Shown here in pieces: positions 14,199 to 20,576 of a stretch of DNA of 21,625 nucleotides. A model generated the notes under the pieces. That model was given only the letters and a program-made list of their open reading frames with translations, ran no database searches and had not been told where the DNA came from. A program made the translations under genes and the position numbers. Each line of letters begins with the position of its first letter. The first letter of the stretch is position 1. Source of the stretch: Lactobacillaceae bacterium UBA5807 (GTDB lineage: Bacteria; Bacillota; Bacilli; Lactobacillales; Lactobacillaceae); NCBI GenBank assembly GCA_002418005.1, contig DIDF01000079.1, forward strand, positions 80,336 to 101,960, written 5' to 3'.

Positions 14199-16022
14199 TC
14201 AATCATTTTTTACATCAACAATGTCTTTGCCAAATAAATCTTCTGCCTTTTTTACAACATCTGGTTTATCTTCGGAATCTTTGGATGGTTCCGATTTATC
14301 TTTTGGGTCAACTTTTCCACTTTGGTCTTTGGAATCGGCCTCACTTGGCTTTGAGCCAGATTTACTAGTTTTGTTCTTTTTTTCACCAGCTAAGAAGTCA
14401 TGGCGAATCTTTGGCCAAGAACTTTCAGGAATAAAAACAATTTTTGGAATATTGCCAACAACTCTATCTAAATTATTCTCTAAAGCATCAACTAGTTCCT
14501 GATCTGCCTGAGCCTTTTGGAAAAGAAATTGATACTGAAAAGAAACAATGACCCCATTTTTACTAGCTGCAACTGGCTTGGAAACGTGCATTACCGCTCT
14601 TTGAGTAACTGACAGAGAGTTCATCAATTCCGGCCAAACCTGTTTAAAATTATTCAGGTCTTCTCTGGTAGCACTTCTAAGGATTGGATAAATTTTAGTG
14701 AGTTCAATTCTGGCATTTCCTTTGGAAGATTCCACGGGTTTTGCAGAAACTTTGGTCTCGATTTTAGGCTCAGAAGAATTATTATCATCACTTCTTAATG
14801 CCTCGACTTCACTTTGAAGTTTCGAAACTACTTTGGCCAAGTGATCAAGTTTAGCATTATTTTCTTTATTAACATTAATAGATGAATTATCATTTTCTTC
14901 TTCAATATCACCATGAGAAACAGTAGTCATGGTTGGATCATTAATGTTACTCAATTTTATTGTCAAAACTTCCAAAAATACATCTGGATGATCTGTAAAT
15001 CTGAGTGACCTGGAAGTATCACTAAGTTCATCAATCATTTTAAAAATTGTTTTATCATCAATTTTTTGAGCTAAATCTTTAAATGTCTGATCAACTTCGC
15101 CCATCTCAGTCTCTTCGACCATAGCCGAATCTTGCTGGTAAAGTAGGATATTTTGACAATAACTTATCAAATCTTCCACAAACCGGCCAGCGTCTTTTCC
15201 TTCATCCAAAACTTTTTGGACAGTCTCCAAAGCATCTTTTGCTTTAGATTCTGCGGTCTGTTCAAAATACTGATTAAGTAAATCATTGGTGACACTACCA
15301 GTAACTAGTAAGGCATTTTTATACGTGATTTGATTATCACCATAAGACATTGCCTGATCCAAAATGCTTAATGCGTCTCTCATCCCACCTTCAGCAGCTT
15401 TGGCAATCAGCTTGAGTGCCCGGGGGTCAAATTCAACCTTTTTGGTTTTTAGAATAAATTCCATTCTCGCCAAAATATCTTTAGGCTGAATTCTGCGAAA
15501 ATCAAACCTTTGAGTTCGCGAAATTATCGTAGCTGGAATTTTATGAGGTTCAGTAGTAGCTAAAATGAAAATCACGTTTGCCGGTGGTTCCTCTAAAGTC
15601 TTGAGTAAAGCGTTAAAGGCCCCTGTTGATAGCATATGAACTTCATCAATTATATAAACCTTATAATCTGCTTGGGTAGGAGCGTACTTGGCCTTATCTC
15701 TAATATCACGAATTTCTTCTACACCATTGTTTGAAGCTGCATCAATTTCGATGACGTCATTTAAACTACCTTCTGTAATTGCCTTACAAGTTTCGCACTT
15801 GTTGCAAGGTTCGCCATCCTTTAAATAATGACAATTTACTGCCTTAGCCAAAATTTTTGCGGCTGAAGTTTTTCCAGTTCCCCTAGGGCCAGTAAATAAA
15901 TAGGCATGGCTAATCTGTTTGGTAATCAATGCATTCTTTAAAGTCTGGGTAATAATTGGCTGACCAACAATTTCATCAAAACGTTGTGGACGCCAAACTC
16001 GATACAATGCCTGATAACTCAT
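14199..16022 (-). CDS. dnaX: DNA polymerase III subunit gamma/tau
   Basis: DnaX is the ATPase motor of the clamp loader and, through its tail, the organiser of the replisome. The 607-residue product has Walker A GPRGTGKTS (45-53), zinc cysteines C64, C73, C76, C79, Walker B VYIIDEVHML (122-131), the SRT arginine finger (168-170) and FDFRRI. Domain III ends near 365; 390-440 is a low-complexity linker; 440-530 is a folded tau-specific domain; the tail (about 545-595) is Lys/Ser/Asp-rich and ends in AEDLFGKDIVDVKND. GGAGAA precedes the ATG. Codons 547-549 are GAA AAA AAG, an A-AAA-AAG slippery heptamer with a -1 stop a few codons on, so a shorter gamma-like form is possible. Confidence 0.98.
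   Translation of the reverse strand: MSYQALYRVWRPQRFDEIVGQPIITQTLKNALITKQISHAYLFTGPRGTGKTSAAKILAKAVNCHYLKDGEPCNKCETCKAITEGSLNDVIEIDAASNNGVEEIRDIRDKAKYAPTQADYKVYIIDEVHMLSTGAFNALLKTLEEPPANVIFILATTEPHKIPATIISRTQRFDFRRIQPKDILARMEFILKTKKVEFDPRALKLIAKAAEGGMRDALSILDQAMSYGDNQITYKNALLVTGSVTNDLLNQYFEQTAESKAKDALETVQKVLDEGKDAGRFVEDLISYCQNILLYQQDSAMVEETEMGEVDQTFKDLAQKIDDKTIFKMIDELSDTSRSLRFTDHPDVFLEVLTIKLSNINDPTMTTVSHGDIEEENDNSSINVNKENNAKLDHLAKVVSKLQSEVEALRSDDNNSSEPKIETKVSAKPVESSKGNARIELTKIYPILRSATREDLNNFKQVWPELMNSLSVTQRAVMHVSKPVAASKNGVIVSFQYQFLFQKAQADQELVDALENNLDRVVGNIPKIVFIPESSWPKIRHDFLAGEKKNKTSKSGSKPSEADSKDQSGKVDPKDKSEPSKDSEDKPDVVKKAEDLFGKDIVDVKND
14376..14382 (-). other. Possible programmed -1 frameshift site in dnaX
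   Basis: The heptamer A AAA AAG is in the correct zero frame (codons AAA 548 and AAG 549). A -1 slip would read GAA CAA AAC TAG, adding E, Q, N and stopping at 14367-14365, for a product of 552 residues. A 5-bp hairpin (14346-14358) lies 17 bases downstream, which is further than usual. No good upstream Shine-Dalgarno stimulator is seen. E. coli dnaX uses the same heptamer; use here is inferred. Confidence 0.35.
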
Positions 16023-16071
16023 GACCCGTATTCTCCATTCTTATTAAACACCATTCAAAAACACTGGGATA

Positions 16072-16101
16072 ATTATATGCTAAATGAACGAATCATTACA
16101 A
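16072..16101 (-). promoter_or_regulatory. Promoter of dnaX-ybaB-recR-yaaL
   Basis: Minus-strand TTGTAA (16101-16096) and a perfect TATAAT (16077-16072) are 18 bases apart, in the gap between the GNAT gene and dnaX, about 50 bases before the dnaX ATG. dnaX can therefore be transcribed independently of the GNAT gene. Confidence 0.7.
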
Positions 16102-16114
16102 TCAATTTGCCAAA

Positions 16115-16555
16115 TTATAAAGCCTTCGTTACCAAAACACATTTGACTCCATCCTCTATAAAAGGCTTGGCAACACGAAAATAACCTAGCTTATTATAAA
16201 AGTTTTCAGCGGTAACCTCACTGTGGATCAGTGAGCGAACAAAACCCTGCTGACGGCCAAAATCTTCCATGGCTAAAACTAACTGAGTTCCATATCTTTT
16301 GCCACGAAACTGCTCTAAAGTGGCAATTCGACCGATTCTTAAAGTATGTTGATCATATTTCTCAAATCGACAAGTTGTTGCTGGGATTTTCCCATCAAAT
16401 AAAACCCCGTAAACCATTTGGTCACTATCTTTGTCATCGAATTCATCAAGTAACTTGATGTTACGTTCAATTACAAAAACTGACATTCTCACATACGCAG
16501 CAGCGGCTCGCAAAGGTTTAGCTGCGCCAATTTTTATTCTGGTTAATCTTGTCAA
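16115..16555 (-). CDS. GNAT family N-acetyltransferase (YjcF/ElaA-like), substrate unknown
   Basis: The 146-residue product resembles small GNAT enzymes of the YjcF/ElaA group, which transfer acetyl from acetyl-CoA to unidentified substrates. Visible features: VRMSVFVIERNIKLLDEFDD (22-41), the typical entry strand region of this group; RIGRIATLEQFRGKRYGTQL (about 73-92), containing the acetyl-CoA pyrophosphate loop; and HSEVTAENFYNKLGYF near the C-terminus. The start is TTG at 16555-16553, with AAAGG 8 bases upstream and an in-frame TAG two codons before; a later ATG (codon 24) would remove part of the fold. It is placed between the SRP RNA gene and dnaX, which are direct neighbours in B. subtilis, so it is an insertion relative to that order. 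A U-tailed hairpin ends 15 bases upstream of the start. Confidence 0.85.
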   Translation of the reverse strand: MTRLTRIKIGAAKPLRAAAAYVRMSVFVIERNIKLLDEFDDKDSDQMVYGVLFDGKIPATTCRFEKYDQHTLRIGRIATLEQFRGKRYGTQLVLAMEDFGRQQGFVRSLIHSEVTAENFYNKLGYFRVAKPFIEDGVKCVLVTKAL

Positions 16556-16570
16556 TTTCTAAACCTTTAT

Positions 16571-16613
16571 AAAAAGAAAAGGACCGCGATATCTTAGTAC
16601 GATACCTGACCCT
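16571..16613 (-). terminator. U-tailed hairpin between SRP RNA and the GNAT gene (terminator or attenuator)
   Basis: On the minus strand 16613-16601 pairs with 16593-16580 (a 12-bp stem with a small internal loop, closed by GGTATC/GATATC, loop GTACTAA), followed by TTTTCTTTTT. It can end readthrough from the SRP RNA gene, but the GNAT ribosome site begins only a few bases after the U tract, so it may also act as an attenuator of that gene. Confidence 0.7.
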
Positions 16614-16669
16614 TTACTCTAATGAAGCTAAAATTTTATCTCAGTCGAAAAGACTGCTTAATTTCAAAA

Positions 16670-16760
16670 ACAAGAGGCACAAGATTAGAAATACTTAGTG
16701 CTGCTTCCTTCCGGACCTGACACGATTCGTAAAACAACCCTTGCCTCATGGCCTTGCGGC
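16670..16760 (-). ncRNA. ffs: Signal recognition particle RNA, small (4.5S-like) type
   Basis: The SRP RNA binds Ffh and targets membrane proteins. The minus strand holds the diagnostic domain IV segment GUCAGGUCCGGAAGGAAGCA (about 16722-16703), flanked by GUG/CAC, then UUAC/GUAU, and closed by GAGGCA (16747-16742) pairing with UGCCUC (16679-16674), with a UUGUUUUU tail. The hairpin is of the short bacterial type, without an Alu domain. Ends are estimates: a -10-like TATAGT (16770-16765), at the end of tadA, would start transcription near 16760, adding a small GCC-GCAA-GGC hairpin at the 5' end. The tadA-SRP RNA-dnaX neighbourhood matches B. subtilis. Confidence 0.93.
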
Positions 16761-16780
16761 ATTAACTATAATAACGTAAA

Positions 16781-17272
16781 TTAATTAAAATTACCAGTTT
16801 CTTTTTTCTTTCGACGTTTTTGGCGAGCTTGTTTAAAAAAAAGCTTCATTATGTTGGACGCCTGTTCTGCCATTAAACCTTCTTCAACGACAACTTGGTG
16901 ATTTAATCTGGGATCCTCTAAAACTTGATATAAACTTCGAACTGCACCAGCTTTAGGATCTCTGGCACCAAATATTACTTTCTGGATTCGAGAATTTATT
17001 ATTGCCCCCGAACACATTAAACAAGGTTCGATGGTGACATATAATTGACAATCGATTAGACGCCAACTTTGTAAATTATTACAAGCTTCTTGGATAGCCA
17101 TTATTTCAGCATGCCCAATGCTATCGTTCAAAAATTCGCGAACGTTATGACCGCGACCAATGATATTACCATTTTTGACAACTACGGCACCAATTGGAAC
17201 TTCGTCAATCAAAAATGCTTTGGCAGCTTCCTGTAATGCGGCCCGCATAAAAAAGCTTTGAGAAGATTGCAT
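16781..17272 (-). CDS. tadA: tRNA adenosine(34) deaminase TadA
   Basis: TadA converts A34 to inosine in tRNA-Arg(ACG), allowing wobble decoding. The 163-residue product is a zinc deaminase with HAE (H54, E56 as proton shuttle) and PCLMC (C84, C87), plus the tRNA-binding FMRAALQEA start, FGARDPKAGAV and a basic C-terminal tail (KQARQKRRKKK). GGAG lies 7 bases before the ATG, 4 bases after the methyltransferase stop. The residues after PCxxC and the dnaX neighbourhood favour TadA over a cytidine or guanine deaminase. Confidence 0.95.
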   Translation of the reverse strand: MQSSQSFFMRAALQEAAKAFLIDEVPIGAVVVKNGNIIGRGHNVREFLNDSIGHAEIMAIQEACNNLQSWRLIDCQLYVTIEPCLMCSGAIINSRIQKVIFGARDPKAGAVRSLYQVLEDPRLNHQVVVEEGLMAEQASNIMKLFFKQARQKRRKKKETGNFN

Positions 17273-17276
17273 GTTT

Positions 17277-17894
17277 CTACTCCTTGTTGTGCTTTACGCT
17301 TTGTAAAACGTAATAACCTTTGTCTCTTTTTAAAATTGTAACGTTGCCAAATAATTGATCCATATATTTTTTAGCAGAAGGAGCTCCTTGTTTCTTTTGA
17401 AGCACAACTGTTAAGGTTCCTTCATTGACTAAATGTTTGATGGAGCCGCCAATCATTGCATCAACAACCAACTTACCAGCTCTGACTGGTGGATTAGTAA
17501 TAATAGCAGCAAATAACCCACTAACATTTTCATAAGCATTACTTCTATATATATGAACATTATCGACGCCGTTATTTTTGGCATTTTTTTTGGCTAAATT
17601 CAACGCGATTTCATTGACATCAACCATATCAACTTGGCGATCAGGAAACTTTTTGGCTATTGAAATACCAATTGGCCCGTAGCCCGTTCCCATATCAAGG
17701 ATATTTCCTTTCGGAATAGCATCGTAATCGACATTGGCGATTAATGTGCGGGTACCATAATCAACCGTCCGTTTAGAAAACACTCCGTTGTCTGAAGTGA
17801 ACAAAAAGTTATTTCCTAAAAGCTGAAATTCAAATTTTTGGGGATCAGACGTCACATCTGGGTTTTTCGAGTAATAATAACTGTTATTGTTCAT
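17277..17894 (-). CDS. Class I SAM-dependent methyltransferase, RsmC-like (YbxB type)
   Basis: The 205-residue product resembles the catalytic half of RsmC, the 16S rRNA m2G1207 methyltransferase; B. subtilis YbxB has this single-domain form. Features: an N-terminal FTSDNGVFSKRTVDYGTRTL segment typical of RsmC/YbxB, the SAM loop ILDMGTGYGPIGI (about 65-77), acidic VDMVDVNEIAL, the catalytic NPPVRAGK (about 133-140; NPP is the N-methyltransferase motif IV) and the C-terminal VLQKKQGAPSAKKYM. The open frame runs 13 codons further up, but the ATG at 17894 follows AAGGAGG at good spacing and gives the usual N-terminus. It forms a unit with tadA. The actual substrate is inferred. Confidence 0.88.
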   Translation of the reverse strand: MNNNSYYYSKNPDVTSDPQKFEFQLLGNNFLFTSDNGVFSKRTVDYGTRTLIANVDYDAIPKGNILDMGTGYGPIGISIAKKFPDRQVDMVDVNEIALNLAKKNAKNNGVDNVHIYRSNAYENVSGLFAAIITNPPVRAGKLVVDAMIGGSIKHLVNEGTLTVVLQKKQGAPSAKKYMDQLFGNVTILKRDKGYYVLQSVKHNKE

Positions 17895-17957
17895 GAGAAC
17901 CTCCTTAACATTGATGATACTATATATAACCATATTTTGTAGATAATTGATAATTTG

Positions 17958-17973
17958 TCACAATATATTGTGT
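17958..17973. promoter_or_regulatory. NrdR box upstream of nrdHEF
   Basis: TCACAATATATTGTGT contains the perfect 14-base palindrome CACAATATATTGTG and fits the NrdR box consensus acaCWATATaTWGtgt. It lies directly upstream of the predicted nrdH -35. NrdR is expected to repress ribonucleotide reductase genes when dATP is high. A weak second match lies 41 bases upstream (about 17917-17932). Confidence 0.8.
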
Positions 17974-17981
17974 ATTTTTAG

Positions 17982-18009
17982 TTGCATTTCGGGTTAAATC
18001 GAGTATCAT
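17982..18009 (+). promoter_or_regulatory. Predicted nrdHEF promoter
   Basis: TTGCAT (17982-17987) and TATCAT (18004-18009) are 16 bases apart, with the NrdR box just upstream and the nrdH start 43 bases downstream. Confidence 0.5.
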
Positions 18010-18052
18010 AGAATTATGATGAATTTTGAAAAAGAAATGGGAAGTGATTTTT

Positions 18053-18283
18053 ATGTCTAAAATAACTCTTTACTCAAAAAACAACTGTATGCAATGCAAG
18101 ATGACAAAACGTTATCTTACTGAACACAATATCAGTTTTGAAGAACATAATGTTAACGAACAACCACAATACATCGATTATCTTAAGAACCGCGGATTCA
18201 TGGCTCTTCCAGTTATTGACGTTGATGGTAAACAAGCATTTAGCGGCTTCCGTCCAGATGCTCTTCGTTCAATTGCCGGCTAG
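18053..18283 (+). CDS. nrdH: NrdH redoxin (glutaredoxin-like electron donor)
   Basis: NrdH reduces the class Ib ribonucleotide reductase NrdE after each turnover, and is itself reduced by thioredoxin reductase. The 76-residue product has a thioredoxin fold with CMQC (C12, C15), the cis-proline region MALPVIDVDG and the NrdH signature SGFRPDAL near the end. A longer reading from TTG at 18026 adds nine residues, but the ATG at 18053 has GGAAGTGA upstream and yields the usual NrdH start MSKITLYSKNNC. First gene of nrdH-nrdE-nrdF, preceded by an NrdR box. nrdI is not present between nrdH and nrdE. Confidence 0.96.
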   Translation: MSKITLYSKNNCMQCKMTKRYLTEHNISFEEHNVNEQPQYIDYLKNRGFMALPVIDVDGKQAFSGFRPDALRSIAG

Positions 18284-18307
18284 TTTTAGCAATTATTAAT
18301 ATTTTAT

Positions 18308-18342
18308 CACAATAAATTCTTTACTAAATGGGCGAAGCCATT
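18308..18342 (+). other. nrdH-nrdE spacer: NrdR-box-like match and small hairpin
   Basis: The 110-base nrdH-nrdE gap holds CACAATAAATTCTT (18308-18321), 11 of 14 identical to the palindrome upstream of nrdH, and a small hairpin (18327-18342, AATGG/GCCATT type, loop GAA). The hairpin is not followed at once by a U tract, so it is not a convincing terminator. No nrdI or other ORF fits here. Confidence 0.3.
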
Positions 18343-18393
18343 CTGGTATCGTCTATTTTTATTACATTTTTTTGGAAAGTGTGGTCAGACAAT

Positions 18394-20556
18394 ATGTCCT
18401 TACAAACTGTTAAAGATACTTCATATTTTGATTTGAACAACGAGATCAATATCCCAGTAAACGGTCAAATTCCACTGAATAAAGATCAAGAAGCTCTACA
18501 ATCATTTTTAAAGAACAATGTTGAGCCTAATTTAAAAAGATTCGATTCATTAAAAGATCGCTTCGATTACTTAATCGAACATCAATATTACGAAGACTTC
18601 ATTAAAAAATATGATTTCTCTTTTGTTGAGAAAATCTACGATTATTTAAATTCGCAAAAATTTCATTTTAAGTCTTTTATGGCTGCCTATAAGTTTTATG
18701 CCCAGTATGCTTTGAAGACCAATGATAATGAGTTCTATTTGGAAAGCTTTATTGATCGGGTTGCCTGCAACGCTTTGTACTTTGGCAATGGCGATGAAGA
18801 CTTAGCAATGAACATTGCCGATGAAATCATTCACCAGCGTTATCAGCCCGCTACACCAAGTTTCTTAAACGCCGGTCGTAAAGAACGGGGCGAATTTGTT
18901 TCTTGTTTTTTGATTCAGTCCACTGACAATATGAATACGATTGGAAGAACGATTAACTCGGCCCTTCAGCTTTCACGAATTGGCGGCGGAGTTGGAATCA
19001 ACCTTTCCAATCTACGGGCTGCAGGTGATCCAATCAAGCATATTGAAGGAGCTGCTTCAGGAGTTGTCCCAGTCATGAAGCTTTTGGAAGATAGCTTTTC
19101 TTATTCAAACCAACTCGGCCAACGTCAAGGTGCCGGGGTTGTCTATCTAAGTGTTTTCCATCCAGATATTATTTCATTTCTGGGTGCTAAAAAGGAAAAT
19201 GCCGATGAAAAGATTCGCTTGAAGACCCTTTCGTTAGGTGTAACTGTCCCTGATAAGTTTTATGAACTTACCAAGGCTAATGCCGTAATGAACTTGTTCA
19301 GCCCTTATGATGTTGAACGTGAATATGGCAAACCATTCTCCTATGTTGATATTACTAAAGAGTACGATAACATGGTAAAAAACCCCCATATTAAAAAGAC
19401 CCAAATCAGAGCCCGAGAACTTGAAACTGAAATATCTAAGCTTCAACAAGAGTCAGGCTACCCTTATATTGTCAACATTGATACTGCCAACCGGGCAAAC
19501 CCAATTGACGGCAAGATCGTAATGAGTAATTTGTGCTCTGAAATTATGCAGGTTCAAACACCATCAACTGTTAACAATGAGCAAAAATACACCCAACTGG
19601 GCCGCGACGTTTCTTGTAACCTTGGTTCCACCAACATCAATAACATGATGAAATCAAAGAATTTTGGCAAATCAGTTGAAACAATGGTCCGGGCTTTGAC
19701 ATATGTTACCGACCATTCTAATATTGACGTTGTCCCTTCAGTTCAAAACGGAAATAACCTCTCCCATTCAATTGGGTTAGGTGCTATGGGACTACACAGC
19801 TTCTTTGCTAGTCATCATATTTATTATGGTTCTCCAGAATCCATCGAATTTACCAGTGTCTACTTCATGCTGTTAAATTACTGGAGCTTAGTAGCTTCAA
19901 ATCAAATTGCTAAGGAAAGAAATAAAACTTTCTACCATTTTGATAAGAGTAAATATGCGGATGGCTCTTACTTTGACAAATACCTTAAAAAGTCATTTGC
20001 CCCAAAGTCCGAAGTTGTTCAAGAACTATTTAACGATATCAAAATTCCTAGCCAACAAGATTGGGAAGCTCTTAAAGAATCGGTTATGAAATATGGCCTG
20101 TACCATCAAAATCGGATGGCTGTTGCTCCTAACGGTTCAATTTCATACATCAATGACACTACTGCCAGCCTTCATCCAATTATCAACCGGATCGAAGAAA
20201 GACAGGAATCTAAGATTGGTAAGATTTATTATCCAGCTCCCTACCTTTCAAACGATACGATGCCTTATTACACCTCAGCTTATGACATGGACATGAGAAA
20301 GGTCATTGATATTTATGCCGCAGCTCAGCAGCATGTCGACCAAGGAATGGCTATGACTTTGTTCTTAAAGTCAACTATCCCAGAAGGCCTTTACGAGTGG
20401 AAAAAAGGCAGAACCAACAAAATGACTACCAGAGACCTAAATATTTTGAGAAACTACGCTTACAAAAAAGGTATTAAATCAATCTATTACGTCCGCACCT
20501 TTACCGATGACAAACAAGAAGTTGGTGCCAACCAGTGTGAAAGCTGTGTAATTTAG
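18394..20556 (+). CDS. nrdE: Class Ib ribonucleotide reductase alpha subunit NrdE
   Basis: NrdE reduces ribonucleoside diphosphates to deoxy forms, with the radical supplied by NrdF and electrons by NrdH. The 720-residue product shows QPATPSFLNAGR (151-162), redox Cys C171 (VSCFLIQ) and C408, active-site N379, C381 and E383 (SNLCSE), the substrate-binding APNGSISYIND (578-588), the radical-path tyrosines Y698-Y699 and the C-terminal CESC pair (C715, C718). The N-terminus MSLQTVKDTSYFDLNNEINI is the standard start; the open frame extends 22 codons upstream with a hydrophobic stretch that has no ribosome site and is rejected. The ribosome site before the ATG is weak (GTGG at 9 bases). The short class Ib N-terminus lacks the ATP-cone activity domain. 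Confidence 0.97.
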   Translation: MSLQTVKDTSYFDLNNEINIPVNGQIPLNKDQEALQSFLKNNVEPNLKRFDSLKDRFDYLIEHQYYEDFIKKYDFSFVEKIYDYLNSQKFHFKSFMAAYKFYAQYALKTNDNEFYLESFIDRVACNALYFGNGDEDLAMNIADEIIHQRYQPATPSFLNAGRKERGEFVSCFLIQSTDNMNTIGRTINSALQLSRIGGGVGINLSNLRAAGDPIKHIEGAASGVVPVMKLLEDSFSYSNQLGQRQGAGVVYLSVFHPDIISFLGAKKENADEKIRLKTLSLGVTVPDKFYELTKANAVMNLFSPYDVEREYGKPFSYVDITKEYDNMVKNPHIKKTQIRARELETEISKLQQESGYPYIVNIDTANRANPIDGKIVMSNLCSEIMQVQTPSTVNNEQKYTQLGRDVSCNLGSTNINNMMKSKNFGKSVETMVRALTYVTDHSNIDVVPSVQNGNNLSHSIGLGAMGLHSFFASHHIYYGSPESIEFTSVYFMLLNYWSLVASNQIAKERNKTFYHFDKSKYADGSYFDKYLKKSFAPKSEVVQELFNDIKIPSQQDWEALKESVMKYGLYHQNRMAVAPNGSISYINDTTASLHPIINRIEERQESKIGKIYYPAPYLSNDTMPYYTSAYDMDMRKVIDIYAAAQQHVDQGMAMTLFLKSTIPEGLYEWKKGRTNKMTTRDLNILRNYAYKKGIKSIYYVRTFTDDKQEVGANQCESCVI

Positions 20557-20576
20557 GATTTTAAGGAGAAATTATA

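Noticed and set aside
16556..16670. T-box or other riboswitch leader upstream of the GNAT gene
   Set aside because: There is no GGTGGNACCGCG antiterminator motif or specifier stem, and the leader is short; only a U-tailed hairpin is seen.
17916..17932. Second strong NrdR box in the nrdH-methyltransferase intergenic region
   Set aside because: Only one half fits; the stretch is AT-rich and is better explained as the -10 region of the methyltransferase promoter. Kept as a weak possibility only.
18328..18393. A 22-residue hydrophobic N-terminal extension of NrdE
   Set aside because: The upstream ATG has no ribosome site, and the standard class Ib start MSLQTVKD begins at 18394.
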